From Aliivibrio sp. S4MY1 (lineage in GTDB: Bacteria; Pseudomonadota; Gammaproteobacteria; Enterobacterales; Vibrionaceae): a DNA stretch of 64,000 nucleotides. The translations under genes were made by a program, and so were the position numbers. Below, piece after piece: positions 1 to 11,124 of the stretch (positions are counted from its first letter, which is position 1; every line of letters starts with the position of its first letter). The notes below the pieces were generated by a model. That model was not told where the DNA came from, did not search any database, and worked only from the letters and a program-made list of their open reading frames with translations. The DNA is taken from assembly GCF_028765545.1 (NCBI RefSeq), contig NZ_JARACP010000004.1:62001-126000 (forward strand). The letters are read 5' to 3'.

Positions 1-203
1 CTCAAGCATTTTACCTGCGCTATTTCTGATCATTTACTTACTGTGATTGGTATAATTTTTGGTGATATAACGAGTGTCATCAAAGTTTCATAAAATCTGA
101 GTGAGAGTGTGATACTAACCACATAGGTTTTGTGAGAGAGATGATAATCTATAGCTAGAATTAGTTGTATTGGTAGATGTTTCTTAAAGGAAAGGAGCTT
201 ATC

Positions 204-455
204 ATGACTCGTTTTTTAGCTATCTCACCACAAAGCCAGTGTTATTTATTTACCGTCGCTTTGGCGCTTAATTTATTAGGTATGGTATTGACCGATATGT
301 GGGTACCTATGGTCGTTGGGGCAATTGTCACGACCGCATTATCTGTGGATGCTTGGGTTCGCGTTCATTATGTATTACCAATGAAAAAAGAGATGCGTAA
401 CTTGCAACATGAGATTGAAAGCATTCAAAAACAAGTGCGAGATATCAATACATAA
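204..455 (+). CDS. small inner-membrane protein with C-terminal coiled coil, unknown function
   Basis: An 83-residue protein. The ATG at 204 is preferred over an in-frame ATG at 177 because AAGGAG lies just upstream of it. Residues about 15-52 are hydrophobic and form two short membrane spans. The charged tail (about 58-83) has a heptad-like pattern (MKKEMRNLQHEIESIQKQV) that suggests a short cytoplasmic coiled coil. I do not recognise the family. It stands alone, faces tusA, and shares a bidirectional terminator with it. The 203 bases upstream hold no gene I can support. Confidence 0.7.
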   Translation: MTRFLAISPQSQCYLFTVALALNLLGMVLTDMWVPMVVGAIVTTALSVDAWVRVHYVLPMKKEMRNLQHEIESIQKQVRDINT

Positions 456-473
456 ACTATCCCTAAACAGTAT

Positions 474-497
474 AAAGGCGACCTCGTGGTCGCCTTT
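474..497. terminator. bidirectional terminator between small membrane gene and tusA
   Basis: A perfect 10-bp stem (AAAGGCGACC / GGTCGCCTTT) with a 4-nt loop, bordered by A-rich and T-rich sequence. It lies between two convergent genes, so it can serve both. Confidence 0.85.
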
Positions 498-505
498 ATC
501 ATTTC

Positions 506-757
506 TTAAGCTGAAAGCCCTTTACGGATAAGAAATCGGTAAGGCAGCGAATCAGTATCTTCCGCAATAAGCTCATGATCCATAAAACGACAGAAACTTG
601 GAATGTCACGCGTGGTCGATGGGTCGTCTGCTTTGATTAATAGCGTTTCACCATCTTGCATCTGTCGAATTGTTTTTCTAACCATCATTACAGGCTCTGG
701 GCAGCGTAATCCTTCCGCTTCTAAGGTTTGGTTGGCGGTATCAAAGTTGATGGTCAT
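506..757 (-). CDS. tusA: TusA sulfur carrier protein
   Basis: An 83-residue protein of the TusA/SirA family, the usual length. The active-site signature [15 protein letters not shown] lies at about residues 17-31, and its Cys carries persulfide sulfur. In Enterobacteria TusA takes sulfur from IscS and passes it to TusBCD-TusE for 2-thiolation of tRNA wobble uridines (mnm5s2U). The protein is cytosolic and monocistronic here. Assignment is firm from the CPxP motif. Confidence 0.95.
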   Translation of the reverse strand: MTINFDTANQTLEAEGLRCPEPVMMVRKTIRQMQDGETLLIKADDPSTTRDIPSFCRFMDHELIAEDTDSLPYRFLIRKGLSA

Positions 758-934
758 TGTTGTATCTCATTACAGTTAAAGGCGACCAAGATCATACTGC
801 TGTAAAAAAAATAATCAATACACATTGGCAAAGAACTGAAAAGAGCGTAAATTATTTGTTAACAACAAATTAACATTGGACAGTTATTTCGTTGTTTTAG
901 CTATAGATATAAAAGCAATAGAAGGGTCGTCATT

Positions 935-1126
935 ATGCTTACTCAAATAGATCGCTTAACCATTTATTGTGTTCTTTGTTTCGTTACCATTTGCTCATTA
1001 GTATTACGTACCCCTGAGAATATCAGCTTACTTCCTTTAATTAGTCTTGCCTCCGTTATGATAGCGCTGACGATTGAGCTAAAAACCTGGTCAGAAAGTG
1101 AAACCGCAGAAGAAAAAGATTACTAG
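935..1126 (+). CDS. small two-span membrane protein, unknown function
   Basis: A 63-residue predicted membrane protein. Two hydrophobic stretches (about residues 8-24 and 31-48) flank a short polar loop, and the tail is acidic (SESETAEEKDY). A GAAGGG purine stretch lies 8-9 nt before the ATG. It is transcribed away from tusA and is followed by a candidate terminator. I do not recognise the family. Similar size and topology to the protein at 204-455 is the only link I can see. Confidence 0.55.
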   Translation: MLTQIDRLTIYCVLCFVTICSLVLRTPENISLLPLISLASVMIALTIELKTWSESETAEEKDY

Positions 1127-1167
1127 AAACACCTTAACAATTAAAAATTACACCACACTCTAATTTT

Positions 1168-1227
1168 CCCGTCTTTTTATCTTTCTTGAACCCAACAAGA
1201 AATGAATGAGTTGCGGGATTTTTTTTA
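1168..1227 (+). terminator. candidate terminator after the small membrane gene
   Basis: CCCG (1168-1171) can pair with CGGG (1214-1217) around an inner perfect hairpin TTTCTTG/CAAGAAA (1182-1188/1196-1202). A run of eight or more T follows. The long outer loop makes it weaker than the other terminators listed. Confidence 0.45.
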
Positions 1228-1287
1228 TTTTTAAAACCGTTAAACTACGTAATTACCATTAAGGTATATCAAACATAGGTGTAGGTA

Positions 1288-2229
1288 ATGGAACTAGAAG
1301 AAGTTTATCGCCGTGATTTAAATTTACTCATTGCACTTCGAGTATTATTAGAAGAAAACAGCGTGAGCCAAGCGGCTGTTCGGCTCAACTTAAGTCAATC
1401 AGCGATGAGTCGAGTGTTGGGACGATTACGAGATCTCCTTGGTGATCCGCTCTTTACTCGTCAAGGTCAGCATTTAGTTCCTACACAAAAAGCTTTAGAA
1501 ATTAATGCGCAAATAAATCAGCCATTAGAGTCTTTACGCCAGTTACTTACCCCTAGCGATTTTACGCCGATGCACTGTGATCAGCATTTCTTAATTGCGA
1601 CCACTGACTATGCAATGCAAACTATTTTGCCTTATGCGCTTCCTAAAATTTATGAACAAGCGCCGAGCATCTCATTAGAGTTTACCTCACTTAATCATGA
1701 GAACTTGTTTAAACAATTGAGTACTGAAAAAGTGGATATGGCAATTTGTCGTCCTATTGGTTCTGTTTCTCCGCTTAAGCAGGATGTGTTAGGGCAGGTT
1801 GGGGTGTTATGTCTGTTATCTCAGAACCACCCACTCGCAGGATCAGTATTAACCCTAGATGATTATTTATCACTACCTCACGCCATGATTGCCATCAGTG
1901 ATGGAGTAAAGGCGTTATTGGATACTGCGTTATTGGGTCAAAGAGAAAGAAGACAGGTACTTAGGGCGTATCATTTAGAAGCGGCGTTGGCCATTGTTGA
2001 TAAAATGCCATTAGTGATCACGGTACCTGCGGATCTCGCATACTTGGTTGCTGAAAGATATGATCTGGTTATTAAACCATTGCCGTTTGAATTTACGCCG
2101 TTTGATTACTCTTTAATTTGGCATTCTCGTTGTGATTCATCACCGGCACAAACTTGGCTTCGACGCGTAGTAAAAGAAGAGTGCGGTAAGTTAATTGAAA
2201 AACGAATCGAAGACATTGGGTTTGTATAG
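1288..2229 (+). CDS. LysR-family transcriptional regulator
   Basis: A 313-residue LysR-type regulator. The N-terminal winged HTH lies at about residues 10-70 (RRDLNLLIALRVLLEENSVS, then LNLSQSAMSRVLGRLRDLLG and DPLFTR). An effector-binding domain occupies about 95-300. The DLNLL opening and SQSAMSR recognition helix are typical of the LeuO/NodD-like branch. Its target is not evident: the next gene, acuI, is convergent, and the gap to the upstream gene carries a terminator, so it is probably transcribed alone. No specific effector can be assigned. Confidence 0.9.
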   Translation: MELEEVYRRDLNLLIALRVLLEENSVSQAAVRLNLSQSAMSRVLGRLRDLLGDPLFTRQGQHLVPTQKALEINAQINQPLESLRQLLTPSDFTPMHCDQHFLIATTDYAMQTILPYALPKIYEQAPSISLEFTSLNHENLFKQLSTEKVDMAICRPIGSVSPLKQDVLGQVGVLCLLSQNHPLAGSVLTLDDYLSLPHAMIAISDGVKALLDTALLGQRERRQVLRAYHLEAALAIVDKMPLVITVPADLAYLVAERYDLVIKPLPFEFTPFDYSLIWHSRCDSSPAQTWLRRVVKEECGKLIEKRIEDIGFV

Positions 2230-2246
2230 CTTATTATTCTTTAGAT

Positions 2247-2273
2247 AAGAAAAAGGCAGCGATTAAGCTGCCT
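2247..2273 (-). terminator. terminator of acuI (minus strand)
   Basis: A 7-bp perfect stem AGGCAGC/GCTGCCT (2254-2260/2267-2273). On the minus strand it is followed directly by TTTTTCTT, so it reads as an intrinsic terminator for acuI rather than for the plus-strand LysR gene. Confidence 0.7.
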
Positions 2274-2342
2274 GGTTTACTGATGTTTCATATTAAAACT
2301 AAGCTAGGTAGGGCTTAGCCTTAACTCTTTTACTATTATCGA

Positions 2343-3323
2343 TTAAATTTTGATAACAACACGGCCCGTGATTTGACCGTTGGTAATGTCTTCTGCGGCT
2401 TGAATTGCGTCATCAAGAGACACTTCTTTCGTTGCTTGCTCAAAGAATGATGCAGGAAGTAATTCAGCTAATTGTTCCCACGCTTTAATGCGTTTCTCAC
2501 GAGGGCACATAACAGAGTCAACACCTTGTAAACGTACATTACGTAAAATGAATGGCATTACCGTAGTTGGTAAATCAAAACCACCAGCAAGGCCACACAT
2601 TGCGACTGCACCGTTGTAATCAATTTGTGCTAATACTTTAGCTAATACTTTGCTACCAACAGTATCAATTGCGCCAGCCCATAGTTGTTTTTCTAATGGT
2701 TTTGCTGGTTCTTCTAGTTCGCTACGCTCAACAATACGTGATGCGCCTAATGATTTAAGCAGCTCACCATTTGAAGAAGCTCGGCCTGTTACCGCGGCAA
2801 CTTTATAACCAAGTTGGTTAAGAAGCGTGATTGAGACGCTGCCTACACCACCACTTGCACCTGTTACTAGGATCTCTCCATCTTCTGGCTTAATGCCTGC
2901 ATCAACAATGGCTTGAACACACAGCATCGCAGTGAAGCCAGCAGTACCAATAGCCATTACTTTTTTAGCATCTAAGCCTTTTGGCATAGGGACTAACCAG
3001 TCACCGTTTAGGCTCGCTTTTTCAGCCATTCCGCCCCAGTGACCTTCGCCAACACCCCAACCAGTAAGAACAACTTCATCACCAGCTTGGTAACGAGCGT
3101 CATCAGATTGAGATACCACGCCAGCTAAATCAATACCAGGTACCATAGGGAAGTTACGAACAATGCGCCCTTTACCTGTAATAGCTAAGCCATCTTTGTA
3201 GTTTAAAGAAGAATAGCTAACATTAATTTTTACGTTACCTTCAGGAAGTTGAGATTCATCGATCTCAGTAACAGCAGCAATTGTATTTCTTTCTTCTTGA
3301 TTCAAAACGAGTGCTTTAAACAT
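2343..3323 (-). CDS. acuI: AcuI/YhdH-type acrylyl-CoA reductase (MDR family)
   Basis: A 326-residue medium-chain dehydrogenase/reductase. I start at MFKALVLNQ because GGAG sits just upstream; a longer frame begins 14 codons earlier without support. The GroES-like half covers about 1-120. The Rossmann fold carries the NADPH motif VTGASGGVGSV near residues 150-160. AcuI/YhdH enzymes reduce acryloyl-CoA to propionyl-CoA and detoxify acrylate, which in marine bacteria comes from DMSP. No DMSP genes are adjacent, so the protective role is inferred from the family. Confidence 0.9.
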   Translation of the reverse strand: MFKALVLNQEERNTIAAVTEIDESQLPEGNVKINVSYSSLNYKDGLAITGKGRIVRNFPMVPGIDLAGVVSQSDDARYQAGDEVVLTGWGVGEGHWGGMAEKASLNGDWLVPMPKGLDAKKVMAIGTAGFTAMLCVQAIVDAGIKPEDGEILVTGASGGVGSVSITLLNQLGYKVAAVTGRASSNGELLKSLGASRIVERSELEEPAKPLEKQLWAGAIDTVGSKVLAKVLAQIDYNGAVAMCGLAGGFDLPTTVMPFILRNVRLQGVDSVMCPREKRIKAWEQLAELLPASFFEQATKEVSLDDAIQAAEDITNGQITGRVVIKI

Positions 3324-3915
3324 AATAAACTCCAATGAAATTAAATAGAGAATCAAATTCAACATTTGATTGATGGATTAAGTATAGGGGAGGTTTTTTT
3401 AGAAAAAAAATGATACTTAAACATGGAAGCTATGCATTTTGTGCATAGATCCTTTAGTAAAAAAAATTTTAAAAAGAGCAAATAAGATCTTTACTTTTTA
3501 TTGGATCATGCTATTTTGCATCCTTGCTCTGATGTATAGAGTTATTAATACAAGCAATAAGTACAAGTCAAACCCTCAGAAAAATATCTTCGAAAAAGCT
3601 ATTATCTCCGTGTTTCATTTCACTTTTCCAATTATTAATAATTGAACATTTCAGCAGATCGTTAGCAACGAATAAGCCTAACTGGATCTATTTATAATGT
3701 AATATGACCGTGTGCTATCGAAGTTGTGAAAATGCGTTGGCTTTATACCTGATATCGTTATCGGGCTATCTATTGTTCTACTGAAAAATAGATTGATGAG
3801 GTAAAGAACGTACAACTTCTCTATGTATAAATTACATAAGATAAATATCTCTTCTCAGGCTAAACAAGCGCATCGTATTGATGCATGTTTATACTAAAGT
3901 TAAGAAGGATATCTC
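3324..3915. other. intergenic stretch without a supportable large gene
   Basis: This AT-rich 590-bp stretch lies between acuI and the 24-codon mini-gene. It holds a TTG-initiated 68-codon frame (3439-3645, one hydrophobic span) without a convincing RBS, which I do not call. A weak inverted repeat CTATCTATT/AAATAGAT lies near 3767-3793. I recognise no RNA family. The promoter of the mini-gene must lie in its right half. Confidence 0.5.
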
Positions 3916-3990
3916 ATGTCTAAATCAACAGGCAGAAAGCGTTTTTGGTTCCACCAAGCGCGTGATACAAAAATCATCTCTAAAAAATAA
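3916..3990 (+). CDS. 24-residue basic microprotein
   Basis: The ORF reads MSKSTGRKRFWFHQARDTKI then ISKK and stop, 24 residues, strongly basic with an aromatic centre. An AAGGAT ribosome binding site lies 7-8 nt before the ATG. A strong intrinsic terminator follows 37 nt after the stop, so the stretch has the full layout of a mini-gene. I do not recognise the family. It could be a functional small protein, a leader-type peptide, or an ORF carried on a small RNA. Nothing links it to the fad genes that face it. Confidence 0.55.
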   Translation: MSKSTGRKRFWFHQARDTKIISKK

Positions 3991-4026
3991 GATGATAAAA
4001 GCGATACCAAATTAGGTATCAACTCG

Positions 4027-4056
4027 AAAAAAGTCGCCCAAGAAGGCGACTTTTTT
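4027..4056. terminator. bidirectional terminator between mini-gene and fadA
   Basis: AAAAAAGTCGCC (4027-4038) pairs with GGCGACTTTTTT (4045-4056) across a 6-nt loop. It serves the plus-strand mini-gene and the minus-strand fadBA operon. Confidence 0.85.
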
Positions 4057-4081
4057 AGTTTTATGCTTATAGATAAATCTC

Positions 4082-7439
<3,358 letters not shown>

Positions 7440-7490
7440 TTTCTATCTCCATGAAATGATAACCAGATAAGAGTATTCGTTATTATGATG

Positions 7491-7507
7491 ATCTGGTTTG
7501 ACCAGTT
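7491..7507. promoter_or_regulatory. FadR-like operator upstream of fadBA
   Basis: ATCTGGTTTGACCAGTT is a 17-bp near-palindrome that matches the FadR consensus core CTGGTnnGACCAG, allowing T for C at one central position. It lies 52 bp upstream of the fadB start, where a repressor of a beta-oxidation operon would act. The fadR gene is not in this window. Confidence 0.75.
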
Positions 7508-7682
7508 AATAGTGGTGTTAATTTAAACAGATTTCAAATTAAATTTAACAGTTTGTTTACGTTTGTCTTGGTTGATCACAAATTTACTTTCTTCGACTAG
7601 TGAATAAAATCTTGTGAATAAAGAGTAAATTTCATTAGAAGTGATACACTTTAAGGTTCCGTTTTTACTATCAGTGTAATCT

Positions 7683-8300
7683 ATGAACGATCAGCCATAT
7701 CAAGTGCCAAAAGCGATGGCGGTATTTGAAGAAGAGATTAAAAAAAGTGTTTTTATTACCTACCTTGCGAGAACCTCATCGATTGATGAAGCCAAAGCGT
7801 TTGTCGCTGAAATAAAAACAAAACACTCTGATGCTCGGCACAACTGTTGGGGCTTTGTTGCTGGTCGACCCGAAGATTCAATGAAATGGGGCTTTAGTGA
7901 TGATGGCGAACCTTCAGGTACTGCTGGAAAACCAATTCTTGCTCAATTGAGCGGGAGTGGCATTGGTGAAATTACCGCTGTAGTCACTCGTTATTCTGGT
8001 GGGATTAAATTAGGAACAGGCGGATTAGTTAAAGCTTATGGTGGCGGTGTTCAACAAGCATTAAAGCTCATTGAAACAGAAGAGAAACGAATTACAGAGA
8101 CGCTTGTTTTTCACTGTGATTATAACTTAGTGAGTCTGGTCGAAACCTTGTTACTTCAATTTGAAGGGCAACAAGTAATGGCGGATTATAGTGATAAAGT
8201 TATCATGACTGTCGAGTTAGAAAAGCGTGTTATTAATGAATTTAAAACCGCAGTGATTAATAAAAGTGGCGCAAAAATAGAGTTTCCATCGCAAGAATGA
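7683..8300 (+). CDS. yigZ: YigZ/IMPACT family protein
   Basis: A 205-residue protein of the YigZ/IMPACT family, the usual length. The UPF0029 N-terminal domain shows DARHNCWGFVAG, SDDGEPSGTAGKPIL and VTRYSGGIKLGTGGLVKAYG (about residues 55-130). A ferredoxin-like C-terminal domain follows. The IMPACT family is linked to translational control in eukaryotes; the bacterial role is not settled. Order yigZ-trkH-hemG matches E. coli. It is transcribed divergently from fadBA across a 243-bp gap. Confidence 0.93.
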   Translation: MNDQPYQVPKAMAVFEEEIKKSVFITYLARTSSIDEAKAFVAEIKTKHSDARHNCWGFVAGRPEDSMKWGFSDDGEPSGTAGKPILAQLSGSGIGEITAVVTRYSGGIKLGTGGLVKAYGGGVQQALKLIETEEKRITETLVFHCDYNLVSLVETLLLQFEGQQVMADYSDKVIMTVELEKRVINEFKTAVINKSGAKIEFPSQE

Positions 8301-8356
8301 AATTCATATAACATCAATTATTTAGGATGAGAATGACGCAAAGCGTCCAATAAATC

Positions 8357-9814
8357 ATGCAGTTTCGTTCAATTATTCGAATCGTGGGTATCTTACTTGC
8401 GGTGTTTAGCTTTTTTATGTTGGCTCCAGCCTTCGTCGCATTCATTTATCGTGATGGTGCGGGTGTACCATTTGTTATTACCTTCTTCTTATTATTGGCA
8501 GGAGGTGGCGCACTTTGGTTCCCTAACCGTCAACATAAACAAGAATTAAAATCTCGCGATGGTTTTCTCATCGTTGTTCTTTTCTGGATGGTAATCGGCA
8601 GCGCAGGGGCATTGCCATTTTTGCTTTCAGGAGATCCTGCTGTATCGGTAACCAATGCCTTTTTTGAATCATTTTCAGGGTTAACGACAACAGGAGCTAC
8701 GGTTCTTACAGGGTTAGATCACCTGCCAAAAGCGATTTTATTCTATCGCCAATTACTTCAATGGTTTGGTGGTATGGGTATCATCGTATTAGCGGTAGCT
8801 ATTTTGCCGGTATTAGGTATCGGTGGTATGCAGCTGTATCGAGCGGAAATTCCAGGCCCTGTTAAAGATTCTAAAATGACCCCTCGAATTGCAGAAACAG
8901 CAAAGGTACTTTGGTATATCTACCTTACTTTAACTATTGCATGTGCGTTAGCATTTTGGGCTGCTGGAATGGATTGGTTTGATGCCATTTCTCATAGTTT
9001 TGCTACTATAGCGATTGGTGGGTTTTCTACACATGATGCCAGTATGGGGTACTTTAATAGTCCACTGATAAATGGCATAACGGTGGTGTTTTTACTTATC
9101 TCTGCGTGTAATTTCTCATTGCATTTCGCCGCGTTTGCTTCTGGTGGCGTACACCCTAAGTACTATTGGAAAGATCCCGAATTTCGAGCGTTTATCTTTA
9201 TTCAAATATTGTTGTTTCTTATCACCTTCTTGTTATTACTTAAACACAGTACGTATGACTCGATAGGAATGGCGGTTGACCAAGCTTTGTTTCAAACGGT
9301 ATCAATATCAACAACCGCAGGTTTTACCACAACTAGCTTTGCTGAGTGGCCTCTGTTTTTGCCTGTGTTGTTGCTGTTCTCATCATTTATTGGTGGTTGT
9401 GCAGGGTCAACGGGTGGTGGTATGAAAGTAATTCGTATTTTATTGCTGTCACTGCAAGGGATGCGTGAACTAAAACGTCTCATTCACCCAAGGGCTATTT
9501 TTACTATTAAGATTGGCAGTAAAGCCTTACCACAACGAGTGGTTGATGCCGTATGGGGCTTCTTTTCTGCCTATGCATTGGTATTTGTCATTTGTATGCT
9601 GGCACTTATCGCAACAGGACTTGATGAGTTAACAGCGTTTTCTGCGGTGGCAGCGACATTAAATAACTTAGGTCCGGGCTTAGGTGAAGTGGCGGTGCAT
9701 TTTGGAGAAGTGAATGATGCTGCAAAATGGATATTGATTGTTTCAATGTTATTTGGTCGTTTGGAAGTGTTTACTTTGCTTATTTTATTTACGCCGACGT
9801 TTTGGCGCAGTTAG
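8357..9814 (+). CDS. trkH: TrkH potassium uptake protein
   Basis: A 485-residue polytopic membrane protein, close to E. coli TrkH (483). The four pore-loop repeats are visible, for example SGLTTTGATVL (about 105), ATIAIGGFSTHD (about 220), STTAGFTTTSF (about 318) and NNLGPGLGEV (about 435). GGCAGSTGGGMKVIR follows the third. TrkH works with the NAD-binding TrkA subunit, which is not in this window, for low-affinity K+ uptake. It starts 56 nt after yigZ. Confidence 0.95.
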   Translation: MQFRSIIRIVGILLAVFSFFMLAPAFVAFIYRDGAGVPFVITFFLLLAGGGALWFPNRQHKQELKSRDGFLIVVLFWMVIGSAGALPFLLSGDPAVSVTNAFFESFSGLTTTGATVLTGLDHLPKAILFYRQLLQWFGGMGIIVLAVAILPVLGIGGMQLYRAEIPGPVKDSKMTPRIAETAKVLWYIYLTLTIACALAFWAAGMDWFDAISHSFATIAIGGFSTHDASMGYFNSPLINGITVVFLLISACNFSLHFAAFASGGVHPKYYWKDPEFRAFIFIQILLFLITFLLLLKHSTYDSIGMAVDQALFQTVSISTTAGFTTTSFAEWPLFLPVLLLFSSFIGGCAGSTGGGMKVIRILLLSLQGMRELKRLIHPRAIFTIKIGSKALPQRVVDAVWGFFSAYALVFVICMLALIATGLDELTAFSAVAATLNNLGPGLGEVAVHFGEVNDAAKWILIVSMLFGRLEVFTLLILFTPTFWRS

Positions 9815-9844
9815 TTTTAGATTACAAAAATTAAAGGGTTTATT

Positions 9845-10369
9845 GTGGAAAGAGTATTACTTCTTCACTCAAGTCGTGAAGGTCAAACGATTAAGATATT
9901 GGATTATATTGCGACTAAGTTAGGAAGTGATGTTCAATGTGAGTTAGTCGATTTGCATCAACCATTAACGGTATCACTTGCCGATTATGATCGTATCGTG
10001 ATTGGCGCTTCTATTCGCTATGGCCATTTGAATAAAAAGTTATATCAATTTATCGCTAAGCACCAAGTAGCATTAGAGAAAGCGAAGGCTGCTTTTTTTA
10101 TTGTTAATTTGACGGCTCGTAAAGAAGGAAAAGATACGCCAGAAACGAGTGTGTATTTTAAAAAATTCTTATTGAAGTCACCTTGGGTTCCTGCTTTGCA
10201 AGATACCTTTGCGGGTGCCTTGTTCTATCCTCGCTATAACTTTTTTGATCGATTCATGATTCAATTGATCATGAGAATGACTGGTGGAGAGACAGATCCA
10301 ACTAAAGAAGTTGAATATACCAACTGGCAACGAGTGGATCAGTTTGTTGATAAGATAAAACTCGGTTAA
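9845..10369 (+). CDS. hemG: HemG, menaquinone-dependent protoporphyrinogen IX dehydrogenase
   Basis: A 174-residue flavodoxin-like protein. It starts with GTG at 9845 and has an FMN phosphate loop (LLLHSSREGQTIKI) at the N-terminus. The long-chain flavodoxin insert typical of HemG is present. HemG oxidises protoporphyrinogen IX to protoporphyrin IX with electrons passed to quinone, the penultimate heme step. It follows trkH by 30 nt. In E. coli an rRNA operon comes next; here only a tRNA-Trp does. Confidence 0.93.
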   Translation: MERVLLLHSSREGQTIKILDYIATKLGSDVQCELVDLHQPLTVSLADYDRIVIGASIRYGHLNKKLYQFIAKHQVALEKAKAAFFIVNLTARKEGKDTPETSVYFKKFLLKSPWVPALQDTFAGALFYPRYNFFDRFMIQLIMRMTGGETDPTKEVEYTNWQRVDQFVDKIKLG

Positions 10370-10487
10370 ATTCTATTCGTTTTTAGTAAAATAGTGCGAT
10401 AGAAGTAGAAATTTTAGTTTAGATTCATGTTTTTAGCGTGGAAAGTGTAGATTTTATTATAGAAGTCATTACAATAGCACGCACAAC

Positions 10488-10564
10488 AGGGGTGTAGCTC
10501 CAACTGGCAGAGCAGCGGATTCCAAATCCGCGTGTTGGGAGTTCGAATCTCTCCACCCCTGCCA
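10488..10564 (+). tRNA. tRNA-Trp (anticodon CCA)
   Basis: A complete 77-nt cloverleaf: acceptor AGGGGTG/CACCCCT, D arm GCTC/GAGC, anticodon stem GCGGA/TCCGC with loop TTCCAAA (anticodon CCA), and T arm GGGAG TTCGAAT CTCTC. The 3' CCA is encoded. It is very similar to E. coli tRNA-Trp. It has its own terminator and no rRNA genes beside it. Confidence 0.97.
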
Positions 10565-10573
10565 TATTTAGAG

Positions 10574-10605
10574 AAGGCTCATATCGAAAGATATGAGCCT
10601 TTTTG
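10574..10605 (+). terminator. terminator of tRNA-Trp
   Basis: AAGGCTCATATC / GATATGAGCCTT, a perfect 12-bp stem with a GAAA tetraloop followed by TTTT. Degenerate or substituted versions recur near 10701, 10824 and 10947. Confidence 0.9.
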
Positions 10606-10618
10606 CTATTTGTAGTTT

Positions 10619-10978
10619 GAGAAAAGAGCCGCGGATTCCCCCCACCATAAGAACGCGCGTGTTGGGAGTTCGAATTACTCTAGCTTTGTCATATTTAGAG
10701 AAGGCTTGTATCGAATGAGATGAGCCTTTTTGCTATCTGCGGTTTGAGAAAAGAGCCACGGATTCCCCAACCATAAGAACGGCGCGTGTTGGGAGTTTGA
10801 ATCTCTCTACCTCTGCCATATTTAAGACCTCAGCAGAAATGCTGGGGTTTTTTCGTTTCTAGAGCATAGAAAAGAGCAGCGGATTCCCCCGCCATAAGAA
10901 CACGCGTGTTAGGAGTTTGAATCTTTCACTTCTGCCATATTTAGAAAAGGCTCATATCGAAAGGTATGAGCCTTTTTG
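10619..10978 (+). repeat. three decayed tandem copies of the tRNA-Trp 3' part plus terminator
   Basis: Units of about 120 bp begin near 10619, 10746 and 10868. Each keeps GAGC-GCGGATTCC from the D/anticodon arms. A foreign 14-16 nt block (CCCC-CCATAAGAAC) then replaces the anticodon loop and the 3' anticodon strand. After that come GCGTGTTGGGAGTTTGAAT, a degenerate acceptor ending in TGYCA, and a terminator hairpin. None can fold as a full tRNA, because the acceptor 5' strand and D loop are missing. The third unit carries an unrelated hairpin (10828-10855). Confidence 0.85.
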
Positions 10979-11053
10979 CTGTCTGGGGCTTGGAAAAAGT
11001 CATAGTAAGAGTGATGGAACTAGCTTATTGATAATAATAACTATTTTTCTAAT

Positions 11054-11118
11054 TCCTTGCAATTTCGCTCAGTTTGTGAACAAATGGAAAAATCGTAAAC
11101 TGAGTATAATTGCAAGGA
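11054..11118 (+). promoter_or_regulatory. long hairpin occluding the ribosome binding site of the M16 protease
   Basis: TCCTTGCAATT (11054-11064) is perfectly complementary to AATTGCAAGGA (11108-11118). Inside, CTCAGTTT (11068-11075) pairs with AAACTGAG (11097-11104), separated by a symmetric 3x3 internal loop. The 3' strand contains the AAGGA Shine-Dalgarno of the next gene. Formed in mRNA, it would hide the start site. Confidence 0.75.
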
Positions 11119-11124
11119 TGTATG

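Noticed and set aside
3439-3645. 68-codon frame with one hydrophobic stretch
   Set aside because: It begins with TTG, lacks an RBS, is very AT-rich and has no recognisable family. It may be chance or a remnant.
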